Assembly: GCF_009711415.1 (NCBI RefSeq)
Contig: NZ_SMLZ01000114.1
Coordinates: forward strand, 61,702-125,701
Reading direction: 5' to 3'
Origin: Roseibium denhamense
Lineage (GTDB): Bacteria; Pseudomonadota; Alphaproteobacteria; Rhizobiales; Stappiaceae
Length of the DNA: 64,000 nucleotides
Shown: in pieces, positions 40,918-50,237 of the stretch
Layout of the letters: each line of letters begins with the position of its first letter
How positions within the stretch are numbered: position 1 is the stretch's first letter
The notes under the pieces: model-generated
Told to the model about the DNA's origin: nothing
The model's database searches: none
What the model saw: the letters and a program-made list of their open reading frames with translations, nothing else
Translations under genes and position numbers: made by a program

Positions 40918-41970
40918 CTAAGGCGCCGGGTTGCCGAACTCCTGGTGCAGGGCATCGATCTTGTCCAAAAGATCCGGGCTCAAGGTAATATCCGCTGCAC
41001 CGATATCGGTTTCCAACTGCTCCATGCGTGTTGCACCGAGAATGACCGACGTCATGAAACTGCGTGACATGGCATGCGCGATGGCCATTTGCGATGGATC
41101 GAGCCCCGCCTCTTTGGCAAGATCAACATAAGCATTGACCGCCTGAAGCGTTCTTGGGTGTTCGTATCTCTGAAGCCGGTCAAACAAGGTCTTCCGGGAC
41201 CCGGCTGGCAATGCGCCGTCTCTGTATTTGCCGGTCAGATAGCCTTGAGCAAGAACCGAATACGCAAGCAAGCCGACATCTTCGCGCCGGGCCACTTCGG
41301 CAAGGCCCGTTTCAAAGGTCCTGTTTACAAGCGAATAGGCATTCTGGATCGAAACAATACGCGGTAAATTCAAACGCTCTGACGCAGCCACGAACCGCAT
41401 CGTCCCCCAAGCACTCTCGTTTGAGATACCGATGTGTCGAATCTTCCCAGCCTTGACCAGGTCTGCAAGTATCTCGAGCGTTGATTCAATGCTGTTTTCA
41501 CCGGCAACCGGATCAACATCAGACCACCGGGTCGGATTTGATCCAAACCCGGAGACGGCTCTGTCCGGCCAGTGAATCTGATAAAGGTCGATGTAATCGG
41601 TCTCCAGATTCTTAAGGCTCCGGTCAACCGCGAACTCGATCTGGTCCCGGGACAATTCACCGGTCTTGCCGTTTTCACGGAACCAATCCATCACGGTCCG
41701 GCCAACCACCTTGGTTGCCATGACCACTTTGTCCCGGTTCCCGGTTTTTTTGAACCACGCCCCGATAATCCTCTCTGTCCGGCCTTGCGTCTCTTTTTTC
41801 GGAGGGATCGGATAAAGTTCGGCGGCATCGAAAAAATTGATGCCTTTGTCCAGGGCATAGTCCATTTGCGCATGACCTTCCGCCTCGGAGTTCTGTTCTC
41901 CAAAGGTCATGGTACCAAGGCAGAGGGCGCTCACATGCACGTCTGTGCGGCCAAGACGGCGCTGTTCCAT
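40918..41970 (-). CDS. Aldo/keto reductase (Tas-like)
   Basis: 350-residue NADPH-dependent aldo/keto reductase. The tetrad is visible as D and Y in F-D-A-A-E-L-Y-P, K in M-A-T-K-V-V-G and H in Y-Q-I-H-W-P-D. The long form, with an insertion around E-K-K-E-T-Q-G-R-T-E, is like E. coli Tas. The start at 41970 (M-E-Q-R-R-L-G-R-T-D) is the family N-terminus; the frame extends 51 codons further into the tesA end. The physiological carbonyl substrate is unknown. Confidence 0.93.
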   Translation of the reverse strand: MEQRRLGRTDVHVSALCLGTMTFGEQNSEAEGHAQMDYALDKGINFFDAAELYPIPPKKETQGRTERIIGAWFKKTGNRDKVVMATKVVGRTVMDWFRENGKTGELSRDQIEFAVDRSLKNLETDYIDLYQIHWPDRAVSGFGSNPTRWSDVDPVAGENSIESTLEILADLVKAGKIRHIGISNESAWGTMRFVAASERLNLPRIVSIQNAYSLVNRTFETGLAEVARREDVGLLAYSVLAQGYLTGKYRDGALPAGSRKTLFDRLQRYEHPRTLQAVNAYVDLAKEAGLDPSQMAIAHAMSRSFMTSVILGATRMEQLETDIGAADITLSPDLLDKIDALHQEFGNPAP

Positions 41971-42022
41971 CAGGCATTCCTTATTTTTATCGGTAGCTAA
42001 AGCAGGTTGCCGGAGCGACCCG

Positions 42023-42652
42023 TCAGGATGATTTGGCTTTGTCCAGCAGGGCTTCCACGGTCGGCAATATCCTATCAACGATGACCGCCACACCGTCTGC
42101 GTTCGGGTGAATACCGTCCGCAAGGTTCAAATCCGGGTCAAGGGCAACACCGTCCAGAAAGAACGGATAGTAAAGTGCACCGAACTCGCCTGCCACATCG
42201 CCGTAAATAGGATCAAAGGCTTCAGCGTAATCGGCGCCAAGATTGCGTGGCGCCAGCATACCGGCAATCAAGACTTCGACCCCGCGTTCGTTCAGCCGTT
42301 TGGTGATTTCCGTGAGATTGCTCCGGGTGGTTTCCGGCGGCAACCCGCGCAGCGCATCATTTGCGCCAAGCTCGACGATCACCGCATCCGCATCCGGACC
42401 GACCGACCAGTCCAGCCTCGATAAACCGCCGGATGTTGTATCCCCGGAGACGCCTGCATTCACGACCTCGACCGAATGCCCCCGCTCATCGAGCGCACGC
42501 TGCAGCTGCTCGGGAAACCCCTCACCGGCGGCAAGCTGATATCCGGCGGATAGACTGTCCCCCAGAACCACGAGCTTCAAATCGGCCGCAATGGCCGCTG
42601 CCGGGGCATATAACAGGCCAATCAGGCCGAACACGGCTAAATATCTCTTCAC
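42023..42652 (-). CDS. tesA: Arylesterase / lysophospholipase TesA-like (SGNH hydrolase)
   Basis: 209-residue periplasmic SGNH hydrolase. The signal peptide is residues 1-22; block I is L-G-D-S-L-S-A-G-Y with the catalytic Ser, then N-A-G-V-S-G-D-T, G-A-N-D and the D-G-I-H-P-N block with Asp and His. TesA hydrolyses acyl-CoA thioesters, lysophospholipids and aryl esters. It is transcribed away from the ybbA-ybbP pair, the same arrangement as in E. coli, which strengthens the assignment. Confidence 0.93.
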   Translation of the reverse strand: MKRYLAVFGLIGLLYAPAAAIAADLKLVVLGDSLSAGYQLAAGEGFPEQLQRALDERGHSVEVVNAGVSGDTTSGGLSRLDWSVGPDADAVIVELGANDALRGLPPETTRSNLTEITKRLNERGVEVLIAGMLAPRNLGADYAEAFDPIYGDVAGEFGALYYPFFLDGVALDPDLNLADGIHPNADGVAVIVDRILPTVEALLDKAKSS

Positions 42653-42784
42653 GCTTACACTCTTTCAATCAGGACCGGGACTGGAAGAGACCGGCCGATA
42701 GGCCCATATGGTCACCCAGTGTTTGATTGTCGAGGGTGTAAAACCGCCCTGCCGACCGGCGCAAGTTATGACAAAGGCCGCAGA

Positions 42785-43498
42785 ATGACAAAACAACCCG
42801 CGATCGCTCTGAAGAATGTGCATCTGACATTGGGCGACGGTGCCGGCAGGGTGCATATCCTTAAAGGGATCGATCTCAACATCAACAAGGGGACATCCGT
42901 CGGGCTCGTCGGCCCATCCGGATCCGGCAAGTCGACACTGCTGATGGTGATGGCCGGATTGGAGCGCGCGGACGACGGCAGTGTTAGTGTCGCCGGTTCC
43001 GAACTGGGTCCGTTGAGCGAAGACCAGCTGGCCCAATTCCGGGGGCGCAACGTTGGAATCATTTTCCAGTCATTCCACCTTGTTCCGAACATGACCGCTC
43101 TGGAAAACGTAGCCGTTCCGCTGGAACTGGCCGGTGATGCGGCTGCATTCGACAAAGCAGCCGCCGAACTTGAAGCTGTCGGTCTCGGCCACAGGCTGCA
43201 TCACTACCCGGCACAGATGTCGGGCGGAGAACAACAGCGCGTGGCCGTTGCCCGGGCGCTTGTGGTGGAGCCGGAAATCTTGATTGCGGATGAACCAACA
43301 GGAAACCTCGACGACACAACCGGGACCCAAATCGTTGAGCTGATGTTCGGAGCCCAGCGGGAGCGTGGCACCACGCTCGTTCTTGTCACCCATGACCCGG
43401 CGCTTGCAGCAAAATGCGACCGGATGATTCGGGTGCGTTCGGGCACAATTGAGGAAGATCAGCTGGCTGAACCAGCCCAGCGTGAGGCCACCGCATGA
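42785..43498 (+). CDS. ybbA: ABC transporter ATPase, YbbA (LolD/MacB-type)
   Basis: 237-residue ATPase. Walker A G-P-S-G-S-G-K-S-T, signature M-S-G-G-E-Q-Q-R, Walker B I-L-I-A-D-E-P-T-G-N-L-D: the D-E-P-T-G-N-L-D ending is typical of the LolD/MacB group that powers mechanotransmission rather than classic transport. It sits between divergent tesA and the overlapping permease gene (ATGA at 43495-43498). The likely role is in envelope lipid or lipoprotein handling. The start at 42785 is the family-consistent Met. Confidence 0.93.
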   Translation: MTKQPAIALKNVHLTLGDGAGRVHILKGIDLNINKGTSVGLVGPSGSGKSTLLMVMAGLERADDGSVSVAGSELGPLSEDQLAQFRGRNVGIIFQSFHLVPNMTALENVAVPLELAGDAAAFDKAAAELEAVGLGHRLHHYPAQMSGGEQQRVAVARALVVEPEILIADEPTGNLDDTTGTQIVELMFGAQRERGTTLVLVTHDPALAAKCDRMIRVRSGTIEEDQLAEPAQREATA

Positions 43499-46080
43499 GC
43501 GGGTTTGTTGCCGGGCCACCAAACGCGGGTAATCAGACATTCAGACTTGCTATTAGGTTCGCCCTGCGCGAATTGCGCGGCGGCCTGAAGGGCTTTTACA
43601 TTTTCATTGCCTGTATTGCCCTTGGCGTCGCCGCGATTGCCGGTGTCACATCGGTTTCCCGGGCGCTGACAGACGGCATTTCGCAAGAGGGCCAAGCGAT
43701 CCTGGGCGGCGACCTCTCCTTTTCCCGGATCCACCGCCAGGCGGAACCGGACGAACGCGCCTACATAGCCGCGCTCGGAGACACCTCTGAAATTGCCACT
43801 CTGCGCGCAATGGCAAGACGGATCGATACCGGAGACCAGGCCCTTGTCGAACTGAAAGCAGTAGACAGTATTTACCCGCTGTATGGGTCCGTGCAGCTGC
43901 AATCCGGCCAACCGCTCGAACAGGCACTCGCGCGGCAACAGGACGGAACTTGGGGCGCAGTCGCAGAACTCGCCCTGCTCGCACGGCTCGACGCAAAAGT
44001 CGGTGATCAGATCAATCTCGGACGCTCGGCCGTCACGATTACCGATGTATTGGACGTCGAACCTGACAAGCTTTCTAGCGGCATGGAGTTCGGCCCGCGG
44101 TTGATGATTTCCAACGATGCGGTCGGTGCAACGGATCTTGTTCAACCGGGAAGTCTTGTGCGCTGGCATTACCGGGTCCGCATGGATCCTGCACCCGGCA
44201 TGGAAGCGGTCGACGCATTGGAAGATGACATCGAGGCGACGGACATTGGCGCTGAATGGCGTGTCCGCTCAAAGGCCAATGCATCGCCGGGCCTTCAGCG
44301 CAGCATTGGCCAGTTCGCGCAGTTCCTGACCCTCGTCGGCCTGACGGCTCTTGTCGTTGGCGGTGTTGGCGTCGCCAATGCGATCCGGGCATTTTTGGAA
44401 ACGAAACGGGAGGTCATCGCCAGCTTCAAGTGTTTGGGCGCGACCGGCGGGTTTGTTTTTCAGATTTACCTTGTACAGATGCTGGCCCTGGCGCTTATCG
44501 GGATCGCTATTGGCCTGGTCATCGGCGCCGTTATCCCATTTGTCGCCGGGATTGCCTTGTCCGGTGTTCTGCCGATCAAACTTGCGGCGAGCATTTATCC
44601 TGCCGAACTTGGCCTTGGGCTTCTTTATGGTCTGTTGACCGCACTTGCTTTTGCCCTTTGGCCACTTGGACGGGCCCACGATGTGCCACCAACAGCGCTT
44701 TTCCGAGATATCGTCAGCCAGGGCCCGAAATGGCCCCGAAAGCGCTATCTGGCTGCCACCGGACTGACTGTCACCGGTCTGGCCGCCATCGCGATTTTTC
44801 TGTCCCATGACAAGTTCATGGCAACGGTCTACATCGCTGCATCCGCGGGTGCATATGTGTTGCTGGTTGCGGTTGCCCGATTGATCATGGCAGCGGCAAA
44901 ACGCATGCCCCCGGTCAGGTCGACCGAATTGCGGCTGGCCATCGCGAATATTCATAGGCCCGGTTCACTGACGCCTTCGGTCGTCCTGTCTCTCGGCCTC
45001 GGCCTGTCGCTGCTCGTCGCGCTTGCCCTGATTGATGGCAACTTGCGCCGCGAATTGACGACAAGCATTGCCGGGGAAGCACCGAGCTTTTTCTTCGTCG
45101 ACATTCAAAGCCATGAAAGAGATGCTTTCGAGGCGCTGCTGCGCACTGAAGCGCCAGAAAGCGAACTTCAAAGCGTGCCCATGCTGCGCGGGCGGATTGT
45201 CAGCCTGAACGGTATCCTTTCATCAGAATACGTTCCGGCAAAGGAAGGCTCCGGCTGGATCCTGCGCGGCGACCGGGGCATCACATATGATGCAAATCTG
45301 CCGGAAAACTCAGACCTTGCCGTCGGCGACTGGTGGCCGGAAGACTATTCCGGCAAGCCTCTGGTGTCATTTGATGCAGAAGCGGCAGAGGAACTCGGGC
45401 TCGAGATCGGTGACGAGCTCACAGTGAACGTGCTCGGACGTGAAATCACCGCTGAAATCGCCAACCTGCGCAACATCGAGTGGCAATCGCTTGCGATCAA
45501 TTTCGTCATGGTGTTTTCGCCCAACACTTTCGCCGGAGCCCCGCATGCAAATCTCATGACCCTCGGCTGGGACCAGGATGTATCGCCGGAGAAAGAGCTC
45601 TCGCTCTTGAAAATCGTGTCGAACGAATTCCCCACTGTTACGGCAGTGCGGGTGAAAGACGCCATTTCCCAGGTCAATGACCTGGTCGCACAGCTGGCAT
45701 GGGCGATCCGCGGTGCCTCCTCGATCACGCTGATCGCCAGTGTCCTTGTTCTTGCAGGCGCACTGGCCGCAGGGCACCGGAGCCGGATCTATGATGCGGT
45801 CATTCTCAAGACCCTCGGTGCGACACGGACACGGCTCATTCTCGCCTACGGTCTCGAATATGCGATCCTCGGGCTGAGCACAGCCTTGTTCGCTCTGGTC
45901 GCGGGCGGGGTCTCCGCCTGGTATGTCATCAGCCAGATAATGGGTGGAACATTTGTCCTGATGCCGGTGACAGCTGCGGGCGCCGCACTGGCCGCCCTGG
46001 TTTTGACTGTCGGGTTCGGTCTGATTGGCACGTGGCGGATTCTGGGCGAAAAACCCGCCCCCGTCCTCAGAAATCTATGA
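43495..46080 (+). CDS. ybbP: ABC transporter permease, YbbP (FtsX-domain)
   Basis: 861-residue membrane protein with two FtsX-type transmembrane blocks and large periplasmic segments. A helix lies at about residues 35-55, a first periplasmic domain at about 56-275, a cluster of helices at about 280-480, a second periplasmic domain at about 520-740 and final helices at about 745-850. The E-T-K-R-E-V-I-A-S-F-K-C-L-G-A and Y-D-A-V-I-L-K-T-L-G-A-T coupling-helix motifs match. Together with YbbA it forms an envelope complex whose substrate is still not settled. The gene overlaps ybbA by 4 bases. Confidence 0.92.
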   Translation: MSGFVAGPPNAGNQTFRLAIRFALRELRGGLKGFYIFIACIALGVAAIAGVTSVSRALTDGISQEGQAILGGDLSFSRIHRQAEPDERAYIAALGDTSEIATLRAMARRIDTGDQALVELKAVDSIYPLYGSVQLQSGQPLEQALARQQDGTWGAVAELALLARLDAKVGDQINLGRSAVTITDVLDVEPDKLSSGMEFGPRLMISNDAVGATDLVQPGSLVRWHYRVRMDPAPGMEAVDALEDDIEATDIGAEWRVRSKANASPGLQRSIGQFAQFLTLVGLTALVVGGVGVANAIRAFLETKREVIASFKCLGATGGFVFQIYLVQMLALALIGIAIGLVIGAVIPFVAGIALSGVLPIKLAASIYPAELGLGLLYGLLTALAFALWPLGRAHDVPPTALFRDIVSQGPKWPRKRYLAATGLTVTGLAAIAIFLSHDKFMATVYIAASAGAYVLLVAVARLIMAAAKRMPPVRSTELRLAIANIHRPGSLTPSVVLSLGLGLSLLVALALIDGNLRRELTTSIAGEAPSFFFVDIQSHERDAFEALLRTEAPESELQSVPMLRGRIVSLNGILSSEYVPAKEGSGWILRGDRGITYDANLPENSDLAVGDWWPEDYSGKPLVSFDAEAAEELGLEIGDELTVNVLGREITAEIANLRNIEWQSLAINFVMVFSPNTFAGAPHANLMTLGWDQDVSPEKELSLLKIVSNEFPTVTAVRVKDAISQVNDLVAQLAWAIRGASSITLIASVLVLAGALAAGHRSRIYDAVILKTLGATRTRLILAYGLEYAILGLSTALFALVAGGVSAWYVISQIMGGTFVLMPVTAAGAALAALVLTVGFGLIGTWRILGEKPAPVLRNL

Positions 46081-46230
46081 GTAAACCAATGAATACGATA
46101 AATGCCGGAAAAACTCTGACTTGATGAAACACTTTTTCTGACGGTCTTCAGCCCCACACAACTTGCATGACGTTTTGTTCTTGGCTATCCGGAAAGATAG
46201 TCTGGGTGAGTATGCAAAGGGGTCGAACTC

Positions 46231-47004
46231 ATGAAATCAGTTAATATCAAATCATTCTTCAAAAAAATTGCGACCGCCGCGGCATTGACCGCTGCAACTA
46301 CCCTTTCTTTGACTTCGGTCGCGCAAGCCGAAAGTCCCTTCCACACGGGTGTTTGGCAGCTCAACACCGCAGACGGTCCCCGGGGCTTGGTGGTCAGCGA
46401 CTGGCTGGTCTTTGAAGACGGGCTTCCGAAACGCTGGCTCTATCGCCGCGCAGGTACCAATGATGCCAACCAGTTCGACTTTTTCACCCGCACGCTTGGC
46501 GACAGCGGCTACACGCCGGTAGGCATTCGCGTTTACCGGACCGGCGAACACTCCATGAAGTACACGGTGGCACCAAAGGGTGAAGAAGCGTTTGAAGTGA
46601 CGGCGGAGCGCCTGTCTATTCCGAATTATAAAAATTCCTGCCTTTCGGTGGAAGGCAAGGGCAAACGCTTCTTCGGAAACTGGGTCGGGACCGCAAGCTC
46701 CGATCTAGACCGCTTGAACCTGTCCCGCAGCAAACTGACAATCGATGGCGAAAGCCGTGATGTAACGGTGGAGCAGGTCCGCGTCGGACGCATGGGCATA
46801 ACGGAAAACGGAAAACCAATCGGTTTCTTTACGGACGCAGGTGGTGACTATGCCGTTCTCCAGCTGTTCAAACCGGGTGTGACTGACGCGCAAATGCGCG
46901 ACCAAGAGCGTGAAATTCTGGATTTCGCTTCCGAACAGGTTGTCCGTAATCCAGGCGGCGACTGCGACCGTCAGATTGCGTCCCGGCTGAAGGCGATGAA
47001 GTAA
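46231..47004 (+). CDS. Secreted protein of unknown function
   Basis: 257 residues with a basic N-terminus and a signal peptide of about 33 residues ending A-Q-A. The mature protein has two cysteines (in N-S-C-L-S and G-D-C-D-R) that could pair, is rich in beta-type residues, and ends in a short helical stretch. I recognise no family. It stands alone between ybbP and the Bax-inhibitor-1 gene. GGGTGAG about 20 bases upstream and GGGG nearer the ATG could act in initiation. Confidence 0.75.
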   Translation: MKSVNIKSFFKKIATAAALTAATTLSLTSVAQAESPFHTGVWQLNTADGPRGLVVSDWLVFEDGLPKRWLYRRAGTNDANQFDFFTRTLGDSGYTPVGIRVYRTGEHSMKYTVAPKGEEAFEVTAERLSIPNYKNSCLSVEGKGKRFFGNWVGTASSDLDRLNLSRSKLTIDGESRDVTVEQVRVGRMGITENGKPIGFFTDAGGDYAVLQLFKPGVTDAQMRDQEREILDFASEQVVRNPGGDCDRQIASRLKAMK

Positions 47005-47120
47005 CAACCTTCTTAATCATACGGGCGAAAACAGCGGGCCCGGCCAAAAACATTACGATTTTTTCAGAAAAACCATCTTGTGCTTGGGTCCGTACTTTCC
47101 CATATGTTGTGGGAGTTGTG

Positions 47121-47142
47121 TTGCATGTAATGTCACATGCAA
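47121..47142 (+). promoter_or_regulatory. TTGCATGT-N6-ACATGCAA operator-like palindrome
   Basis: A perfect 8-bp inverted repeat separated by AATGTC lies 30 bases before the Bax-inhibitor-1 gene start, in the position of an operator or a 5'-UTR hairpin. It is followed by the ribosome site AGAAGGGG (47152-47159). The binding factor is unknown. Confidence 0.45.
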
Positions 47143-47171
47143 TGTCTTACTAGAAGGGGATTAACACGACC

Positions 47172-47936
47172 ATGTCGACCTTTGACCGTCAATCTCAAGG
47201 CACCTACACGGTCGCCGGCACACGCGCCGAGGCCGGCATCGATGAGGGCCTGCGCGCCTACATGCTAGGCGTTTACAACTACATGACGCTGGGCCTCGCG
47301 CTGACCGGCTTCCTGGCTATCGGTACCTACATGATGGCCGTCGTCACGAATGACGCCGGACAGGTGGTCGGCCTGACAGCCCTTGGCAACGCCCTTTATG
47401 GAAGCCCGCTGAAGTGGGTGGTCATGCTGGCGCCGCTCGGTCTGGTGATGTGGCTTTCCTTCCGCATCCAGTCCATGAGCGCCTCCTCTGCACGTGCTAT
47501 GTTCCTGGTTTACGCGGCCATCATGGGGATCTCACTGTCGTCTATTTTCCTGGTCTTCACAGGCGGGTCGATTGCGCGCGTGTTCTTTATCACGGCAGCA
47601 TCGTTTGGCGCCTTGAGCATCTTCGGTTACACAACCAAAAAAGACCTGTCCGGATGGGGCAACTTCCTGTTCATGGGTCTGATCGGTATCGTCATCGCAT
47701 CGCTGGTCAACATCTTCCTGGGATCCAGCGCGCTTCAGTTCGCAATTTCCGTGATCGGTGTTCTGGTCTTCGCCGGCCTGACGGCTTACGACACACAGCA
47801 GATCAAGGAAATGTACTACGAAGGCGATGGTCACGAAGTGGCGACCAAAAAGTCTGTTATGGGTGCGCTGCGCCTGTACCTCGACTTCATCAACCTGTTC
47901 CTGATGCTGCTGCAGCTGTTCGGCAACCGCGAATAA
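47172..47936 (+). CDS. Bax inhibitor-1 / YccA family membrane protein
   Basis: 254-residue protein with seven predicted helices, the TMBIM/BI-1 layout. Landmarks are the N-terminal Y-N-Y-M-T-L-G-L-A-L-T-G, the mid-protein F-G-Y-T-T-K-K-D-L, the late T-A-Y-D-T-Q-Q-I-K-E-M-Y and A-L-R-L-Y-L-D-F-I-N-L-F. Bacterial members form pH-sensitive calcium leak channels or modulate FtsH. It is a single gene with its own terminator. Confidence 0.95.
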   Translation: MSTFDRQSQGTYTVAGTRAEAGIDEGLRAYMLGVYNYMTLGLALTGFLAIGTYMMAVVTNDAGQVVGLTALGNALYGSPLKWVVMLAPLGLVMWLSFRIQSMSASSARAMFLVYAAIMGISLSSIFLVFTGGSIARVFFITAASFGALSIFGYTTKKDLSGWGNFLFMGLIGIVIASLVNIFLGSSALQFAISVIGVLVFAGLTAYDTQQIKEMYYEGDGHEVATKKSVMGALRLYLDFINLFLMLLQLFGNRE

Positions 47937-47958
47937 GCGCCAGATAAAGGCCAAAGAC

Positions 47959-47988
47959 AAAAGCCCGGCCATCGTGCCGGGCTTTTTT
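47959..47988 (+). terminator. Bidirectional intrinsic terminator
   Basis: The stem AAAGCCCGGC / GCCGGGCTTT (47960-47969, 47976-47985) with a CATCGT loop ends in six T residues on the plus strand and in TTTTGTCTTT on the minus strand. It lies between the convergent Bax-inhibitor-1 and DUF2794 genes and can serve both. Confidence 0.93.
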
Positions 47989-48032
47989 GTGAGTCTCATC
48001 GGGACAGGTTTTGCAGCCGCACAAGCAGCGGA

Positions 48033-48434
48033 TTACGCGCCGACGACCCGAAGATGCTTCTTCTTTTCCAAAACACGCAAGACCTGAGACAAATCGTGCC
48101 CTCGTTTGAGGACCATCCCGCCGGTTGCCACGACCGAGTAGGCGCCTTGCCGACGGGCAAGCTTGGGATCCTTCTCGATCCGGTAAAGCGGCATTTCGGA
48201 TGAACGCCGGAAAACCGAAAATACGGCCTTTTCCTTGAGAAGGTCGATGGCATAGTCACGCCACTCACCGTCAGCGACCATCCGCCCATAGAGGCGCAAA
48301 ATTGTGTCAAGTTCTCTGCGATTGAAAGAAACGACAGAATTCGGAGGGGAAGCTGGCGGGGCGCTTGCCTGAGAAACAAGGCTCGTGCTCAGACCTGCCG
48401 CCTGCTGCGACGCGTTCTCATCGGCTTCGCTCAT
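48033..48434 (-). CDS. DUF2794 family protein
   Basis: 133-residue protein of the DUF2794 family, found widely in alphaproteobacteria. The conserved body begins at S-F-N-R-R-E-L-D-T-I-L-R-L-Y-G-R-M-V and includes D-G-E-W-R-D-Y and Y-R-I-E-K-D-P. The first about 35 residues are a variable Ser/Ala/Pro tail. The start at 48434 (M-S-E-A-D-E) is preferred to 48479. The function is unknown. Confidence 0.85.
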   Translation of the reverse strand: MSEADENASQQAAGLSTSLVSQASAPPASPPNSVVSFNRRELDTILRLYGRMVADGEWRDYAIDLLKEKAVFSVFRRSSEMPLYRIEKDPKLARRQGAYSVVATGGMVLKRGHDLSQVLRVLEKKKHLRVVGA

Positions 48435-48679
48435 TCCGCCTCCATAATGCCTGCGCCGGTGCCCGGAAGTGGCTTTCATACAGCGCCCCGACCGTCACCT
48501 GTTTGTCATGATGCGTCGCCTTTGTCCCTTTTGGCAAGTAAGGCTGTTCATAACGGGTCCTGCCGGCCCAAGATGCGCGCAGATAGACCGGCTGCAGATG
48601 AACCGGCTCAAATTTACCGTTGCGGAACTTTGCCCGCAAACAATGACTAAAATTCCATGATTTCGCCGCATTCCAGCCC

Positions 48680-48709
48680 TTGGCCAGCCATTTTGAATAT
48701 CCATATTAT
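48680..48709 (+). promoter_or_regulatory. Candidate sigma-70 promoter for a non-coding transcript
   Basis: TTGGCC (48680-48685), an 18-base spacer and TATTAT (48704-48709) occur in a gene-free stretch, followed about 115 bases later by a strong terminator with no plus-strand gene between. Confidence 0.35.
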
Positions 48710-48715
48710 CCTCAT

Positions 48716-48850
48716 ACCCTGATGGGAAAGATTGGCGTTCACTTCGGAATGCATTAGCCCCCCAGCCCCCCGGAGGCGGCCGTCAGTCTTCCAGATTTAA
48801 TGAGTCAAACGTCAGGGCAACTGAAGGGCCGGCTTTAAGCCGGCCCTTTT
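48716..48850 (+). ncRNA. Candidate small RNA of about 135 nt
   Basis: The 553-base gap 48435-48987 has no supportable gene, yet contains a promoter-like pair ending at 48709 and a near-perfect intrinsic terminator (stem AAGGGCCGGC / GCCGGCCCTT at 48824-48833 and 48839-48848, loop TTTAA, then T residues). The interval between would give an RNA of about 135 nt. It carries a C-rich CCCCCCAGCCCCCC element near 48760, the kind of single-stranded C-tract that pairs with ribosome binding sites in alphaproteobacterial sRNAs. No match to 4.5S, 6S, tmRNA or RNase P RNA is apparent. Confidence 0.35.
48824..48850 (+). terminator. Intrinsic terminator in a gene-free region
   Basis: A perfect 10-bp GC-rich stem with a TTTAA loop is followed by TTTT. 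No plus-strand protein gene precedes it within 880 bases except Bax-inhibitor-1, which has its own terminator, so it implies an unannotated transcript. Confidence 0.85.
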
Positions 48851-48987
48851 CACGTTCAGACCTTCCCAAGCATTGGCAACGCATTGTCATAAAAGCCAAG
48901 GTCCCGGCAGCCTTCTTCAAATTCTGAGACAAGCACCGCATTTCGGCTTCCCTGTTGCACCGCCTGATGTATCCTCATGGGGCTATG

Positions 48988-49518
48988 ATGACCGACATGC
49001 TCAATCTACGCGCGGCACAGACCACGGATTGCGAGGCGCTCGCCGGGATCCATAACGAAGCTTGGCTTGGCGCCTACCGCGGTGTCCTGAACGGTCTGGA
49101 TCTTCAGAAACTGATCTCCCGCCGGAGCGAGCCCTGGTGGCAAGGCGCGCTGGCACGGGGCGTGAATATTCAGATCCTGGCCGTCAGCGAAACTCCCGCG
49201 GGCTACGCGACCTTCGGGCCATGCCGCCTGAAGGCAACCGGCATGGAAGGCGAAATTTACGAGCTTTATTTGAAGCCCGAGTATCAGGGCCTTGGATTTG
49301 GCCGAGCACTTTTCGAACATGTGCGTACGACCCTGGCCAATCGCTCCCTGTCCGGTCTTGCAATTCAAGTCCTGTCCGAAAACGAACCCGCAAGAGCGTT
49401 TTACAGGGCAATGGGAGGCAGCAGGAGCGGGACATCCTGGTATAAGATCGGCAGCCGACGTCTAGAGATATCGATCTACACCTGGCCTGACCGGTCACAT
49501 CAGACTCGTGCGGACTGA
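48988..49518 (+). CDS. GNAT family N-acetyltransferase
   Basis: 176-residue acetyltransferase. The acetyl-CoA loop appears as P-E-Y-Q-G-L-G-F-G-R-A-L-F (a variant of Q/R-x-x-G-x-G/A), after Y-E-L-Y-L-K, with the late A-R-A-F-Y-R-A-M-G-G block. The N-terminus L-R-A-A-Q-T-T-D-C-E-A-L-A is standard. The acceptor is unknown. ATGs at 48985 and 48988 both follow GGGG at 48979-48982; the second has the better spacing. Confidence 0.88.
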   Translation: MTDMLNLRAAQTTDCEALAGIHNEAWLGAYRGVLNGLDLQKLISRRSEPWWQGALARGVNIQILAVSETPAGYATFGPCRLKATGMEGEIYELYLKPEYQGLGFGRALFEHVRTTLANRSLSGLAIQVLSENEPARAFYRAMGGSRSGTSWYKIGSRRLEISIYTWPDRSHQTRAD

Positions 49519-49521
49519 TTG

Positions 49522-50109
49522 CTACTGATCAGCCAGCACGCCGGGATCGCCCAAAACGAGCGGCGGTCCGGAGCACATCAACTTGCCTCCCATCTGGTCC
49601 GCCGCCTCTCTGGCGATGCCGTTGGCATGCGGATTCAGGCGGGCATCAATCATGGCAATTTGGCATGTGAACCCACCCGGACGGTATTGTGTCACGATCA
49701 GGACACTCCCCGTCGATCCATCCTCAAGACTGGGAAACCAGCGCAGGATCGTGGCAAACGGAATTCCATCCTTTAAGCGCCATTCCAGCACGTCATTGAC
49801 TGTATTGAAGCTGGGAAGGGTCTGCGCGGCGGCAGGTTCATTTTGCGCCTCCGGCCCGAAAGACACAAACATCCGCAGATCCCCTTCGGCAACATACACC
49901 GGGATCCCGTTGTACCCTTCGCAAATCCAGGAGCCGCCAAACGTTCCCGGCTCATCTTCCGGCGGGACTTCCAAAACCGTACATTGATCAAGGTTGATCT
50001 TGGTGTATGTGCTCGAAATTTCTGCACTCGCCGCCGGTGGCACTGCAATCGCCATTGCGGCTGCAAACAAGCCGGCGCTCCAAAAACCTTTCTGGCAAGC
50101 AGCAAGCAT
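49522..50109 (-). CDS. Secreted protein of unknown function
   Basis: 195 residues with a signal peptide of about 29 residues (ending A-S-A). Four cysteines remain in the mature protein (D-Q-C-T, W-I-C-E-G, F-T-C-Q-I, L-M-C-S-G), which could form two disulfides. Short motifs such as [11 protein letters not shown] and L-N-P-H-A-N recall small alphaproteobacterial periplasmic proteins, but I cannot name a family. It diverges from ppa. The start at 50109 is chosen to give a normal signal peptide. Confidence 0.7.
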   Translation of the reverse strand: MLAACQKGFWSAGLFAAAMAIAVPPAASAEISSTYTKINLDQCTVLEVPPEDEPGTFGGSWICEGYNGIPVYVAEGDLRMFVSFGPEAQNEPAAAQTLPSFNTVNDVLEWRLKDGIPFATILRWFPSLEDGSTGSVLIVTQYRPGGFTCQIAMIDARLNPHANGIAREAADQMGGKLMCSGPPLVLGDPGVLADQ

Positions 50110-50237
50110 TTGCGTTTCTCCTGGCCGCACCTCTTCATAGACGCACGTTCACCATTTGGGTGCAACGCAAAATTAAGGGCTTGAACTTCGTCGGCGGGAT
50201 TGTCATAGACGCTGCAAGATCAACAGGAGCTCTCAAG

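Noticed and set aside
48418..48650. Short frames on both strands upstream of the DUF2794 gene
   Set aside because: No start signal or family similarity is apparent; the frames overlap one another on opposite strands.
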